Source of the DNA: Rubripirellula reticaptiva
GTDB taxonomy: Bacteria > Planctomycetota > Planctomycetia > Pirellulales > Pirellulaceae
Assembly: GCF_007860175.1 (NCBI RefSeq)
Contig: NZ_SJPX01000001.1
Location: 992,001-1,056,000, forward strand
Length of the DNA: 64,000 nucleotides
Direction of reading: 5' to 3'
Shown one piece after another: positions 1-9,481 of this stretch. The notes under the pieces were generated by a model. The model saw only the letters and a list, made by a program, of their open reading frames with translations, was not told where the DNA came from and did no database searches. The translations under genes and the position numbers were made by a program. Every line of letters begins with the position of its first letter. The first letter of the stretch is position 1.

Positions 1-1
1 A

Positions 2-2995
2 TCCGATACGCGTTGGCTAGTCAACAAAGCCTATAGTAAACTTGATGTCAACCAGCGAAAGATGGTGGGTGCACTTGGTGAACTGATGGGGCCCGTTGGT
101 CGCATCGGTTTACCGAATATTCACGCTCGTTTGCTGAACGTTATTTCTGAGTCTGTTGACATCGCACTCGGATCTGGTCGAAAAGGTGACCTGACATCAA
201 AAATCAATGCGTTGGACGCCGATCAGGCCGCGAAAGTGATCGCACGGCTTGACGAAGTCTGGGTGCGTGACTCGGTAATGTCAGAGATATCGGCGCAGTT
301 CGCCCGTGACTCGACGTTTGCTAAGCAACACGGCATCGCGGGGATCTTCGAACGCGGTTCGTTCGGTGCGTCGGCCGAACAGTTTCTGTTTCGCGCGAGA
401 AAGGTTCATGGCATTGTTTCTGGAAAAACAAGTGCTCTGGACCTGCTGGATGGGTCTCAATGGAATACGGCGTGGAGATCCGTTTCCGATTTGTTCAAAA
501 CGCCGCTGGGAAGTGCCAGTGACTTTGACTTCAACCTTGTCACATTGAACAAAGAGCTGTTCGAGAAGCTCCACCAGAAGACAACGCTCATGGATAAAAG
601 AACAGGTAAGGCGATCCAAGAAAAGGACGTAACCACCGGAAAGATGAAGGATGTCGTGATCGAGGGCAAAGAGTTTGTGGATGCCTTCTACGACTTTGCC
701 GTCAAAGAGCTGGAATTTCGCATCACACAAGCAAGTGACAATTCGGCTTTAAGAAAGTCGTTGCAAGATAACTTAGATACGTTCAAAAACGCGGACGACG
801 GAGCGGCCGGGAAATACAAGCTCGTCGAGTTGTATAAGCAGGACAAGAAAGAGTTTGGTGGATTGAACGACTACGATGCGATCGCCACTGGTCCAATCGA
901 GAAAGGTGCTCACGGATATCTGGTGCCCTTTCAGGACTATCTATTTGGTCCTGTAAGCGACGTGCCAAGTTCCGACTTGTTCTTCCCGGCCTATCTGGAA
1001 GGCCAGCGTTTGAGAGCACAGTTGGGAGACTTGAAGGGACCAAATGTTCCCACTGGGATTGTCCGCACGCAACTGAAGTCAACAACGATGGCTGACGGAA
1101 GCGTTCTTTTTCTATCCCGGGACCACTTTGTTCCGCTCTCGCATCTCTCACTCCGGGCGATGGGTGTATACGGGCCAATGCCTTCCACAGGCGCGGTGAT
1201 TTCGCTAGCAATGCCACCCGAGGACCAACGTGCGTCCATTGACGCGATCTTTGACCCCAACGCAATTGATCCATGCGAGAAGAAGCCGACTGTCGAAACG
1301 ATTGCGGTTTGTGGTGCGTTCGCGTTGCAAGATTGGAGCGAAGAACTTGGATTCGCTCCGCCAGTTAACATCACTTTCTCACTGACTGATCTACCGCACG
1401 GCATGCTGGGTGCAGCAAAGATCGTCTCCCGTGACATGTTTGGACGACCCGCCGAGGCGACGATAACCATCGATGTCGATGCTTCGGGATTTGGTTGGTC
1501 CGACGTCGGCTATGATCTCCGATCGACACTCCTGCATGAAATTGGACATGCGATCGGTTTTGATCCAAGTGTTCCCGCCTTCTCGGCGGCTCAGACTGCT
1601 CGAGGTGAAGCATGGGTAATGGAAGTCGGCGACATTCATGCCGTCTTTGAACCAAATCGTAGCGAGCTGGACACGGCCATTCACCCGGATTCTGTCCTCG
1701 CCGGTGCATTGCGGCGGTCACATATAAAATCGTTAACGCCATGGGACATCGAACCGGTTCGGCATGTTTGGCAATCTACGGAGCTGTTTGAAGGTAAGTT
1801 TGCTTCTGAATCCACGCTCTACCTCGATGCGGCTGGCTCACTGGGCTTTGTGCTCTTCGCCGCAGAGCTGGCAGATTCACTGCTGAACGCACCAGCTATA
1901 GGAATCGCTAACCCTGGCATGACAGTATCGGATCCTGCAAGCGATTCTTTCGGGTGGAGAATCGTTGGCGATGTCTCAATCGCCGATGGCACCGCCACAA
2001 TCAGCGAAGACGTGGGGATGATTTCGGACTTGTCGCAGACGTTTGTGGTGCCGGCTGGGATGCGTTCGATCTCGTTCACGATCGGCGGCGTGTCTATGGA
2101 TGTGGCGGGCTCGCATCCTTCGGAAGCTTTTGAGGCGGCGATTTTGCGCGCGGTCGAGACCGATTCGGTTTCGGGTGAGATGGTTGGGATGACCGGTGGT
2201 GATGCGGCGTTTAATTTGCAGGCCGATGGATCGGTTCACTTTGCCAGCGGTGTGGTTGTTTCGGGTGCAGCGGTTAGTGGCGACATCATCGATGTGAATC
2301 GCGAAGACATCCGCATCACGTTGCCGGTTCCTGCATCCGCGACCGGCGAAGCGGTGACGCTTTACTTTGACTTGATCGGATTCGGGGCTGACGAAAGTAG
2401 CATCACGGTTAGCGATGTTCGCATGAACTTCAACCTCGGATGGCAGAATCCAATCGACCGCTTTGACGTCGATGACATGGGTGACGTTACCGCTCGTGAC
2501 GCCCTGCTGATCATCAACGAATTGCATCGAAAGCGAGTTCACGATCCGGTGACGCGAGACCTGTTCGCGATCACTGATGACGTCGGTCCGCCACCGTTCT
2601 ACGACGTCAATGGCGACGGAAAAGTATCGGCACTCGATGCTTTGCAAGTGCTGAACCAAGTTGGACGTCTATCGGGTAACCTGGAAAGCGAACTACCCGA
2701 TTCTTGGCAGAACCCGATTCTGGCTGCCGACGTGAATGACAATGGAACCGTCACAACCGGCGACGCGCTCGTGATCCTGAATGAACTTGCTCGCGGAAGT
2801 GTTCACGACAAGGCGGACGGTCGACTGTACGCGATCACCGAAACCGTTCGGCCGGCCCCGTATTATGACGTGGACGGCAACGGTTTAGTTTCGGCACAGG
2901 ATGCGCTTCGCGTCATCAACACGGTAGCCCGACAAGCAACCGCTGAACCGGAGGCGACTGACGAAGCGTTGTTGTCGCTGCTGGATGAGCGCTAA
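2..2995 (+). CDS. Secreted metalloprotease-like protein with duplicated C-terminal dockerins (5' end outside window)
   Basis: The frame is open back to the first base, 20 codons before the first ATG at 62, so the gene most likely starts outside the window. About 490 residues after that ATG there is a zincin motif, HEIGHAIGFDPS (from nt 1535). It follows a matrixin-like region, and at the usual third-ligand position of HExxHxxGxxH it has Pro. The roughly 450 residues before it are not recognised. After it comes a beta-rich stretch, then four Ca-binding dockerin loops (DVDDMGDVTARDA, DVNGDGKVSALDA, DVNDNGTVTTGDA, DVDGNGLVSAQDA) in two 88-residue units. Planctomycetes use dockerin-like ends on large exported proteins. 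I infer an extracellular or surface protein; protease activity is uncertain because of the odd third ligand. The stop overlaps the convergent permease gene by 4 bp. Confidence 0.75.
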   Translation, partial: SDTRWLVNKAYSKLDVNQRKMVGALGELMGPVGRIGLPNIHARLLNVISESVDIALGSGRKGDLTSKINALDADQAAKVIARLDEVWVRDSVMSEISAQFARDSTFAKQHGIAGIFERGSFGASAEQFLFRARKVHGIVSGKTSALDLLDGSQWNTAWRSVSDLFKTPLGSASDFDFNLVTLNKELFEKLHQKTTLMDKRTGKAIQEKDVTTGKMKDVVIEGKEFVDAFYDFAVKELEFRITQASDNSALRKSLQDNLDTFKNADDGAAGKYKLVELYKQDKKEFGGLNDYDAIATGPIEKGAHGYLVPFQDYLFGPVSDVPSSDLFFPAYLEGQRLRAQLGDLKGPNVPTGIVRTQLKSTTMADGSVLFLSRDHFVPLSHLSLRAMGVYGPMPSTGAVISLAMPPEDQRASIDAIFDPNAIDPCEKKPTVETIAVCGAFALQDWSEELGFAPPVNITFSLTDLPHGMLGAAKIVSRDMFGRPAEATITIDVDASGFGWSDVGYDLRSTLLHEIGHAIGFDPSVPAFSAAQTARGEAWVMEVGDIHAVFEPNRSELDTAIHPDSVLAGALRRSHIKSLTPWDIEPVRHVWQSTELFEGKFASESTLYLDAAGSLGFVLFAAELADSLLNAPAIGIANPGMTVSDPASDSFGWRIVGDVSIADGTATISEDVGMISDLSQTFVVPAGMRSISFTIGGVSMDVAGSHPSEAFEAAILRAVETDSVSGEMVGMTGGDAAFNLQADGSVHFASGVVVSGAAVSGDIIDVNREDIRITLPVPASATGEAVTLYFDLIGFGADESSITVSDVRMNFNLGWQNPIDRFDVDDMGDVTARDALLIINELHRKRVHDPVTRDLFAITDDVGPPPFYDVNGDGKVSALDALQVLNQVGRLSGNLESELPDSWQNPILAADVNDNGTVTTGDALVILNELARGSVHDKADGRLYAITETVRPAPYYDVDGNGLVSAQDALRVINTVARQATAEPEATDEALLSLLDER
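2441..2955 (+). repeat. Tandem 264-nt (88-aa) dockerin duplication
   Basis: Two copies begin with WQNP codons at 2441 and 2705. The first Ca-loops start at 2465 and 2729 and the second at 2603 and 2867, so each pair is exactly 264 nt apart. Each unit holds two EF-hand-like loops separated by an insert (HDP...AIT / HDK...AIT), which indicates duplication of a whole two-loop dockerin. Confidence 0.85.
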
Positions 2996-5229
2996 CCGCG
3001 GCGACTGATCACGATCACTGGGCACTTAGTTTGCCCAGCGATTTGGCGAGTGAATCGGCCGAACAGTTTTTGTCGCGGGCCAATCCGCTGGACGCCCAAG
3101 ATGATCAATCCAGATTCGTCAGCTCGCTCGACCACTGCCGCGATCGCGTCGTCGTGCAACAAGACTTCTCGCTCGCATCGCCCGCCAAAGTTGTCGTACG
3201 CCAATCGATCTAGTTCTTTCTTCACCCGTTTCAAATCTGCCGCTGACGTGTTAGTGGGAACGACGCGCAGAAACTTGACATCACAATTCTGTTTTCGTGC
3301 CAAACTGCCCAATAGCCGCGTCAGTAAGTAATCGTGACCACCCCGCCCGGCAACCGGAACCAAAATACGTTGCCGTTCGACAAGATGCCAGTTTTTGGGC
3401 GCACGAAGCACGACGACATCGGTATCTAACCGGCTCAGCAATCCTTCGATGGGCGTCGCTACGCCCTCTTCGGCGATCTCACTTAAACCCAACAACACAG
3501 ACTCGCACCGATGCAGTCGAGCCACCCGTGCGATCTCTTCCATCGGCGACGCCGCCACCGTAGTCAACGTTTCGGCGCGAACGCCCTGTCGCACCGATGC
3601 GTGAATGAGTTCGCGTTGAACGGCATGAATACGGTCGGTCGGTTCCGGGTTCTCCTGCGGATTCCAGTCCGGCGGCGCCACCACGATACTTTGCAGTAGA
3701 ACTCGGCCGACCGCGGCCGGCACCAATGTTTCAGCAAGCGCGATCATCGCGTCGGCGTTTTCGGGGTTGGCGATCGGCACCAACACCAGCGGCGTGTTCC
3801 CGCGCAGCCGCGACAATTCCGGATTGGACGCAACACTCGATACGTCTCGCAATCGTGCACTACGCGCAAACAACGTTAAAAACAACAACCCACCAAGACT
3901 CAACCAAATGACCGCGATCAATCCGGCTTGCGGAACCGCGATCCCTTGAAAAATTGCCAAGCCGATGCACGCCAAGCCGCCAACGATTGGGACGGCGGGA
4001 TACCACGGCGACAAGAACGGTGGTGGGCTAGCTTCGCTACGCTGTCGCACCAAGACGCTCAACCAGTGTGCGATCGCAAAGGTAACCAGAAAAATCAAAC
4101 TCGATGCCGCGCCGGCGGCCGACACATCGGGCAGCGCCAACACCAACACACACACCAGCGACGATGTCACAATCACCGAGACCGTCGGAATGTTCTTGCC
4201 TTTGCTAAGCCGGCTAATCACGGTTGGCAAAGTGCGATCACGAGACATCGCAAGAGCGATACGTGAAGCGGCAAACAAATTCGCTTGCAGTGCCGTGAAC
4301 ATCGAAAGTACGGCCGCAACAATTACTAGCCAGTAACCGATCGGACCCAGGAAGTGTCGCGCCGCCACGGCAACAATCCCTTCGGGATCTTCCGCCGCGG
4401 CCGACGCGATCGATTGTCCCTCGGACGTTCCCACCGCCACCATGACCGACAATAGCGGCATGTAAATCATTAACGCAATCACCAGAGACAAGATCATCGC
4501 TCGCGGGATCGTCTTTTCCGGTTTTTTGACTTCTCCGCCAACTGCCGCGATCAAATCAAACCCTTGCAGCGCAATAAAACTGTATCCCATCGCCTGGATC
4601 AGTCCACTAACTCCGCTGGAAAAGAATGGGCGGAACGCAGCCGATGTATCGCCGCCGCTCTGACGTGTCACCGCCCACAAACCGCCGACGATCACCACCG
4701 CAAAGACAGCCACTTTGCCAACGTTTGCTGCGTTGCCACCGCCGCCGGTTTTCACCATCAAACTGATCGCCAGCAAGATGGTCGTCACGATCGCTAACCC
4801 TGGAACCAATGCGGGCTGATCCAACCAGGCCCATTCCAAACCGGCAAGTGCGGCCACGTTTTGTAAAAAGATCATCCCAAAGTGGGCGAATCCTAACGCG
4901 TACAAAACTGCGGCAACGATCGAAGCGAACCACACCACCCAGCCCACGGTGAACGCCGATTCAACCGACAACACTTTGCGACTGAACGTATAGGTTCCGC
5001 CCGATTCGGGAAACTTCGACGCCATCTCAGCGAAGCTTAGTGCCGTCAGCAGCCCGATCACACCGTTAAGTGCGAAGGCAAGGATTGCCGATGGACCTGT
5101 TGTCGCAAACGCGACTCCGGCCAAAGCCAAGATCCCACCACCAACGATCGCACCGACACCAACACCGGTGGCACCAAACAATCCTATATGGCGAACTTGT
5201 TTCACAGAGACTTGATCCGGCGGCACCAA
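2992..5229 (-). CDS. APC-superfamily amino acid permease fused to two universal-stress-protein domains
   Basis: The first ~440 residues form about 12 hydrophobic helices. The N-terminal glycine-rich helix (GATGVGVGAIVGGGILALAG) is typical of APC amino acid/cation transporters. Residues ~470-600 and ~615-745 are two Usp-like alpha/beta units, the second starting at RILVPVAGRGG and ending in CPVIVISRRG. APC-Usp fusions are known, and the Usp part is assumed to bind nucleotide and modulate transport; the substrate cannot be read from sequence. The chosen start is TTG, which directly abuts the TAG stop of the upstream dehydrogenase; a GTG follows one codon later. This tight join suggests co-transcription and translational coupling with the dehydrogenase. 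Confidence 0.85.
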   Translation of the reverse strand: MVPPDQVSVKQVRHIGLFGATGVGVGAIVGGGILALAGVAFATTGPSAILAFALNGVIGLLTALSFAEMASKFPESGGTYTFSRKVLSVESAFTVGWVVWFASIVAAVLYALGFAHFGMIFLQNVAALAGLEWAWLDQPALVPGLAIVTTILLAISLMVKTGGGGNAANVGKVAVFAVVIVGGLWAVTRQSGGDTSAAFRPFFSSGVSGLIQAMGYSFIALQGFDLIAAVGGEVKKPEKTIPRAMILSLVIALMIYMPLLSVMVAVGTSEGQSIASAAAEDPEGIVAVAARHFLGPIGYWLVIVAAVLSMFTALQANLFAASRIALAMSRDRTLPTVISRLSKGKNIPTVSVIVTSSLVCVLVLALPDVSAAGAASSLIFLVTFAIAHWLSVLVRQRSEASPPPFLSPWYPAVPIVGGLACIGLAIFQGIAVPQAGLIAVIWLSLGGLLFLTLFARSARLRDVSSVASNPELSRLRGNTPLVLVPIANPENADAMIALAETLVPAAVGRVLLQSIVVAPPDWNPQENPEPTDRIHAVQRELIHASVRQGVRAETLTTVAASPMEEIARVARLHRCESVLLGLSEIAEEGVATPIEGLLSRLDTDVVVLRAPKNWHLVERQRILVPVAGRGGHDYLLTRLLGSLARKQNCDVKFLRVVPTNTSAADLKRVKKELDRLAYDNFGGRCEREVLLHDDAIAAVVERADESGLIILGVQRIGPRQKLFGRFTRQIAGQTKCPVIVISRRG

Positions 5230-6270
5230 CTAAACCTTCTGCGGTTGGATGACAACCTTCATTTGGTCAGGATCACCTGCATGCAATCGGTCAAACCATT
5301 TTGGTCCATCCGACAGACTGATCATTGACGTGATCAAAGGCGCGACGTTGATGATGCCACGGTTCATCAAGTCGATGCACTGCGGGTATTCTCCGTTGCA
5401 ACCACATGTACCCTGCAAACGAATTTCGCGGGTGACGACCGACTGCAATGGCAACTCGATCGTCGGTGCGACGTTGCCAACCAAGGTGACGCAGCCACCT
5501 TTGCGAACCGATTCGATCGCCGTTTTGATCGTTGGCGTTGCACCGACCACTTCTAACGCCACATCAGCGCCGCGGCCACCGGTCATTTCACGAATTTTCG
5601 CAGGCACGTCGCACTGGTCGGCTCGCAGGACATCATCCGCACCAAGCTCTTTCGCGACCGCCAAACGCTTGTCGTTCAAGTCGACTGCGATTACTCGCGT
5701 CGCCCCCGCGGCACGGATCGCTTGAATGGCAAGCAAACCGATCATTCCGGCGCCGACGACGACAGCCGTATCGCCAAGTTTTACCGGAGTCACCGCGGCG
5801 GCGTGAACGGCCACCGAGACCGCTTCGACCAGGGCTGCATGCTCGAACGGTAACGAGTCAGGCAACGTGTAAACGATCCGGCGAGGCACACTGATCCGTT
5901 CGGCAAACGCACCGTGACGTCGGTAATCCCCGCACGACACGCCAAGGACCATTCGGTTGTCACACAGGTTGCCGCTGCCTTGCCGACAAAAGTGACAAGT
6001 ACCACACGAGACCATCGAATCGAAAGTGACACGGGTTCCCTTTGGCATGTCCGTCACGTTCGCGCCGCTATCGACCACGATCCCGGCCGCTTCGTGGCCC
6101 ATGACCAAGGGTGGAATCCGGCGACCCGTGCTGCCGTCGTAGCCGTGGATATCGCTGCCGCAAATCCCGCACGCTTCGACCTGTACCAGAACATCGTCGG
6201 CACCCATCTCGGGCTCGGCAACATCAGTGACTTCCATCTTTTCGTATTCGGTTAACAGCAGAGCTTTCAT
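5230..6270 (-). CDS. Zinc-dependent medium-chain alcohol/polyol dehydrogenase
   Basis: MDR-family dehydrogenase of 346 aa, usual length. The catalytic zinc site is CGICGSD (Cys37) and GHE (His59, Glu60). The structural zinc site is four cysteines at 89, 92, 95 and 103 (CGTCHFC...C). A Rossmann NAD(P)-binding stretch VVVGAGMIGL lies near residues 171-180. The closest named families are sorbitol/L-iditol, galactitol-1-phosphate and threonine dehydrogenases; which substrate is used cannot be decided. It is cytoplasmic. The next gene downstream is the APC permease with no gap, so the pair may import and oxidise one metabolite, though that is inference. Confidence 0.88.
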   Translation of the reverse strand: MKALLLTEYEKMEVTDVAEPEMGADDVLVQVEACGICGSDIHGYDGSTGRRIPPLVMGHEAAGIVVDSGANVTDMPKGTRVTFDSMVSCGTCHFCRQGSGNLCDNRMVLGVSCGDYRRHGAFAERISVPRRIVYTLPDSLPFEHAALVEAVSVAVHAAAVTPVKLGDTAVVVGAGMIGLLAIQAIRAAGATRVIAVDLNDKRLAVAKELGADDVLRADQCDVPAKIREMTGGRGADVALEVVGATPTIKTAIESVRKGGCVTLVGNVAPTIELPLQSVVTREIRLQGTCGCNGEYPQCIDLMNRGIINVAPLITSMISLSDGPKWFDRLHAGDPDQMKVVIQPQKV

Positions 6271-6359
6271 CGCGGGAGATCTATTTTGCGGGGTGATTGG
6301 TTCGGCTACAACTTTGAGATTGTCTTCACTGGTACCACTTTAGCACAGGTGACTTCCTG

Positions 6360-6863
6360 TTGAATTACGACTTAGAAGACGACGAGACCCTAACGGCCTA
6401 CCACGAAGCCGGACACGCCGTCGTTGCCCACGCCCTAGGGGCAACCATCGATTCCATGCAACTTTGGGGCGAAGCCGACGAATTTCTGCCCGATCGGTTT
6501 GGCGACTGTCGCGTCAATTGGGGGCGAGTCGACCCGAACCTGGATTGGCAACGTCAACGAGAAATCATGACGTACTTGGGCGGTCCGGTCGCTGAAATGA
6601 TCTACCGAAGCGAACCGCTGCATCCTGCCCTTTACGGGCCTTGGCAAGACGATTGGGCGAAAGCGATGCAAACTTGCGACGAGATCATTTCTGATCCGCA
6701 GCGACGGACACAGTTGCTGGAAAAGATCATCGTCACGCTGCACCACCATCTCGGTCGCGATCCCTACTGGCCCGCCATCGCCAGCCTGGCAGACGAACTG
6801 GCCGCGCACGAACAACTCGAATCCGATCAGATCGCCGAAGTACTAACTTTTTGGATTCGCTAG
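6360..6863 (+). CDS. Small stand-alone HEAGH zinc-peptidase-like protein (M41-like)
   Basis: The protein has 167 aa and begins with acidic residues, then TAYHEAGHAVVAH, with the zinc motif His15-Glu16-x-x-His19. This motif resembles the peptidase part of FtsH (M41), but there is no AAA+ domain and no transmembrane helix. A later segment, YLGGPVAEMIYR, matches the FtsH-type GGRxAE helix in position and character, and acidic residues that could supply a third ligand follow. The start is TTG; no upstream ATG or GTG is available in the open frame. Role unknown: it could be a soluble metallopeptidase or a non-proteolytic relative. Confidence 0.7.
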   Translation: MNYDLEDDETLTAYHEAGHAVVAHALGATIDSMQLWGEADEFLPDRFGDCRVNWGRVDPNLDWQRQREIMTYLGGPVAEMIYRSEPLHPALYGPWQDDWAKAMQTCDEIISDPQRRTQLLEKIIVTLHHHLGRDPYWPAIASLADELAAHEQLESDQIAEVLTFWIR

Positions 6864-6978
6864 CTTGCGACAGATCACGTACGGGAACGGGCCGCGAGTC
6901 AAAACCCAGAGGGTTGCATTGACGTGCGTGAAACGAAATCTGTAAAAGCAGTCCAGTTTCACCACAGGAGTTCTGTCC

Positions 6979-7869
6979 ATGTCGATGCCAATCATTTTCG
7001 TCCACTCGGGAAAAGCCGAGCATCTGTACATCGCGACTCGCCAAGCTCGGATCAGCAACCCGGACGCGGACGTGGTTCTGATTGGTGACTCCAGTAATCA
7101 GCGTTTGAAGTGGCCAACCCAACACTACCAAATCGACGACTACAACCAGGACATTAGGCAGTTTCAAGCACATTACCGACATCGCAGCCCAAATCCACCC
7201 TCGTTTGAAATGTTCTGTTTCGAGCGATGGTTCGTGGTCGCGAAGTGGATGCGAGAACACCACGTCGACAAGGCTTGGGTCTGTGATTCCGATTTAATGA
7301 TTTTTAGCGATCTCAAATCGATTGCCAAAAAATTTGCTAGTTTTGATCTCGGGATTTCATTCATCAGTGGTCACTCGTTGATGATCAATCGACTCGATTG
7401 CTTGGATGGTTTTTGCGACTTCATCAATCGCATGTACGCGGATCCGGACCAACAACAAAAGTTCGATGATCTGTTTGCGAACAGCCCCAGCATTTGGGAC
7501 CGATCGATTTCGGACATGACGGCTCTGACTCACTACACCCGCACGATTCCTGACCGTGTCATCGACTTGGCAACCATCCAAGACAGTTCGGTATTCGATT
7601 TCCACATCCGCCACCTTGATGGCTTCGCCGGCAAAAAGTCAAAACAGATTGATTGGCGAGACTCGAAACCCTTCGGCGTTCATCCTGATCACACTGACCC
7701 GATCCGTTTTCACACCTTGCACTTTCAAGGCCGAGCCAAACAATCGATGCATGCCTACGCATCGAATCCCGATTTGGATGTTTGGACCAGTTGGCTGCGT
7801 CGACGAACGACCACCCGACTCGCCAAACTGAAAAAGTACTTGCCATCGGCCTGCCGCAAAGTTGCCTAG
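6979..7869 (+). CDS. Glycosyltransferase-like protein with DxD motif
   Basis: Cytoplasmic-looking protein of 296 aa with no signal peptide. The N-terminus (PIIFVHSGKAEHLYIATRQA) and DADVVLIGD suggest a nucleotide-binding Rossmann-like GT-A fold. The acidic motif CDSDLMIF (Asp103-Ser-Asp105) sits where GT-A enzymes hold metal and sugar nucleotide. C-terminal HFQGRAKQSM resembles the end of GT8/capsular-type transferases. The start is well placed behind CAGGAG with 8 nt spacing. It is followed 21 bp later by a membrane protein gene on the same strand. Family assignment is by motif only; donor and acceptor are unknown. Confidence 0.6.
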   Translation: MSMPIIFVHSGKAEHLYIATRQARISNPDADVVLIGDSSNQRLKWPTQHYQIDDYNQDIRQFQAHYRHRSPNPPSFEMFCFERWFVVAKWMREHHVDKAWVCDSDLMIFSDLKSIAKKFASFDLGISFISGHSLMINRLDCLDGFCDFINRMYADPDQQQKFDDLFANSPSIWDRSISDMTALTHYTRTIPDRVIDLATIQDSSVFDFHIRHLDGFAGKKSKQIDWRDSKPFGVHPDHTDPIRFHTLHFQGRAKQSMHAYASNPDLDVWTSWLRRRTTTRLAKLKKYLPSACRKVA

Positions 7870-7890
7870 GCCATAACGCATAAGCAGCCG

Positions 7891-9120
7891 ATGAAATCAC
7901 CGACGACGAACCACACCGAATTTACGTTTCAAAGATTATGGGCCGGCGTTGCCGTCGGACTGATTTGCACGACGTGGCGATTGTGGTTCCCGACCATCGC
8001 AGACTCGGGCTATCCGGCGATTGCATTTTTCCCATCGCTGGCTGGTTGTCCGGAATGGATTCTTGACGCAACCAGTTTTTTTATCGTAGCCGCATTGATT
8101 GCGATCGCGGCATTGGGGAATGCGGCACCGATCACCCGCGCAGGCTGGATCGTTGTGGTGGTTGGATTGGTTGTGTCGTTTGCTCTGGATCAACATCGAT
8201 TGCAGCCATGGGCCTATCAATTGGCCATCTACGCGTTGATGTTCGCGGCACTGGATCCCGCTCGGCTGCGTCAATGGATCATCCCGGTGGCCGCCAGCGT
8301 CTATATCTACAGCGCAATGGGGAAGTTCGATTTTCAGTTTGCCCACACGGTCGGACAAGATTTTCTAGCGGCTGTCGCTCGTCCATTTGGCGTTAACCTT
8401 GACGCCATCGACGAGACCATGCGGACGCGACTAGCGTTGATCTTTCCGGCGACCGAATTGCTCGCTGGACTTGCTCTATTGATCCCGCGCATTCGGCCGA
8501 TCGCAGGGGTAATTATCACGATGATGCATGCCACCTTGATTGCGATCTTAGGTCCCTGGAGTCTCGATCACAGTTTGGGTGTTTTGACTTGGAACGCGGC
8601 GCTGATGTTCCAGACTTATTGGTGGATGATCCGGCGTCCAATCCCGACCAATTTCACAGACGTCAATGGCAAGAAACAGCCAAGTACGCATCGGTCGGTG
8701 CTGACGACGATGGTGATTGGCCTTGTTCTGATCGCCCCACTCACCGAACGATGGGGCGTTTGGGACCACTGGTTGTCATGGTCGCTCTACTCGCCTCATA
8801 CCAGTCGAGTAGACATCCAGGTGCACGATTCGGCAACATCGGCGATGAATGAGGACATCGTTTCGATGTTGGAAGCCGATGACGACAACGACGGTTGGCG
8901 AACATTTCCGCTGTCGCGTTGGGCGCTCGATTCACGTGGCGTTCCCGTCTATCCACAATCGCGATACCAGCTCGATTTAGCGATCGAGTTTGCCAAGCAA
9001 CAGGGACTCGACCGTGACGTTCGAGCCAGCCTGCAGAGCATGTCCAACCGGTGGACGGGAACTCGCGACCGAAAATGGCTGGGTGGACTCGCGGAAATGA
9101 AAAAGGCGAAAAACTACTGA
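7891..9120 (+). CDS. Polytopic membrane protein, HTTM/DoxX-like, unknown function
   Basis: The 409-aa protein has about seven hydrophobic segments in its first ~270 residues (for example WIVVVVGLVVSFAL, WIIPVAASVYIYSAMGKF and ATELLAGLALLIPRI), one more near LTTMVIGLVLIAPL, and a soluble C-terminus of ~110 residues. The YSAMGKFD helix followed by a second helix pair resembles HTTM or MauE/DoxX membrane proteins, but I cannot assign it firmly. It follows the glycosyltransferase-like gene by 21 bp and is probably co-transcribed with it. Confidence 0.6.
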   Translation: MKSPTTNHTEFTFQRLWAGVAVGLICTTWRLWFPTIADSGYPAIAFFPSLAGCPEWILDATSFFIVAALIAIAALGNAAPITRAGWIVVVVGLVVSFALDQHRLQPWAYQLAIYALMFAALDPARLRQWIIPVAASVYIYSAMGKFDFQFAHTVGQDFLAAVARPFGVNLDAIDETMRTRLALIFPATELLAGLALLIPRIRPIAGVIITMMHATLIAILGPWSLDHSLGVLTWNAALMFQTYWWMIRRPIPTNFTDVNGKKQPSTHRSVLTTMVIGLVLIAPLTERWGVWDHWLSWSLYSPHTSRVDIQVHDSATSAMNEDIVSMLEADDDNDGWRTFPLSRWALDSRGVPVYPQSRYQLDLAIEFAKQQGLDRDVRASLQSMSNRWTGTRDRKWLGGLAEMKKAKNY

Positions 9121-9151
9121 ATCCATTATTATGGAAATAGATTCAGCAGCG

Positions 9152-9412
9152 TTAAATGCCCATCTGCTGCAACATATCCGCGATCTGGCCCAGCGTTTCA
9201 GTCAAACGTGGGTGCGACTGTTCAAACGACGACGCAGCGCTCGTAACGTTCTCGCTTAACGATTCTGAATTCTGCGGTTGATGCTGAAGCGCAGTTTCGA
9301 TTTGCTCCATCGTCGATCGCAAACGGGCAACATCGGTGGGATCAAGTTGTTCGTTCGACGAGAGTTCGCGGCGAACGATTTCTAACGCTTCGTTGAGTTC
9401 TTTGTGGCTCAC
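9152..9412 (-). CDS. DUF4404 family small protein
   Basis: An 86-aa, acidic, fully helical-looking protein: HKELNEALEIVRREL at the start and LTETLGQIADMLQQMGI at the end are characteristic of DUF4404. No signal or membrane segment. Start is GTG, supported by AGGAGG eight bases upstream (9417-9426 region), one of the strongest ribosome sites in the window. Function of the family is unknown. It lies 69 bp downstream of the DUF4112 gene on the same strand. Confidence 0.8.
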   Translation of the reverse strand: MSHKELNEALEIVRRELSSNEQLDPTDVARLRSTMEQIETALQHQPQNSESLSENVTSAASSFEQSHPRLTETLGQIADMLQQMGI

Positions 9413-9481
9413 TAAGGTGACCTCCTATTTGAAATGGTTCGTCAGTTTGATTCATTTTAGCCATCTGAGAAATGGCCCGTG

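Noticed and set aside
1976-2659. Reverse frame of 227 codons inside the dockerin gene
   Set aside because: It is basic and cysteine-poor with no family features, and lies opposite conserved dockerin repeats.
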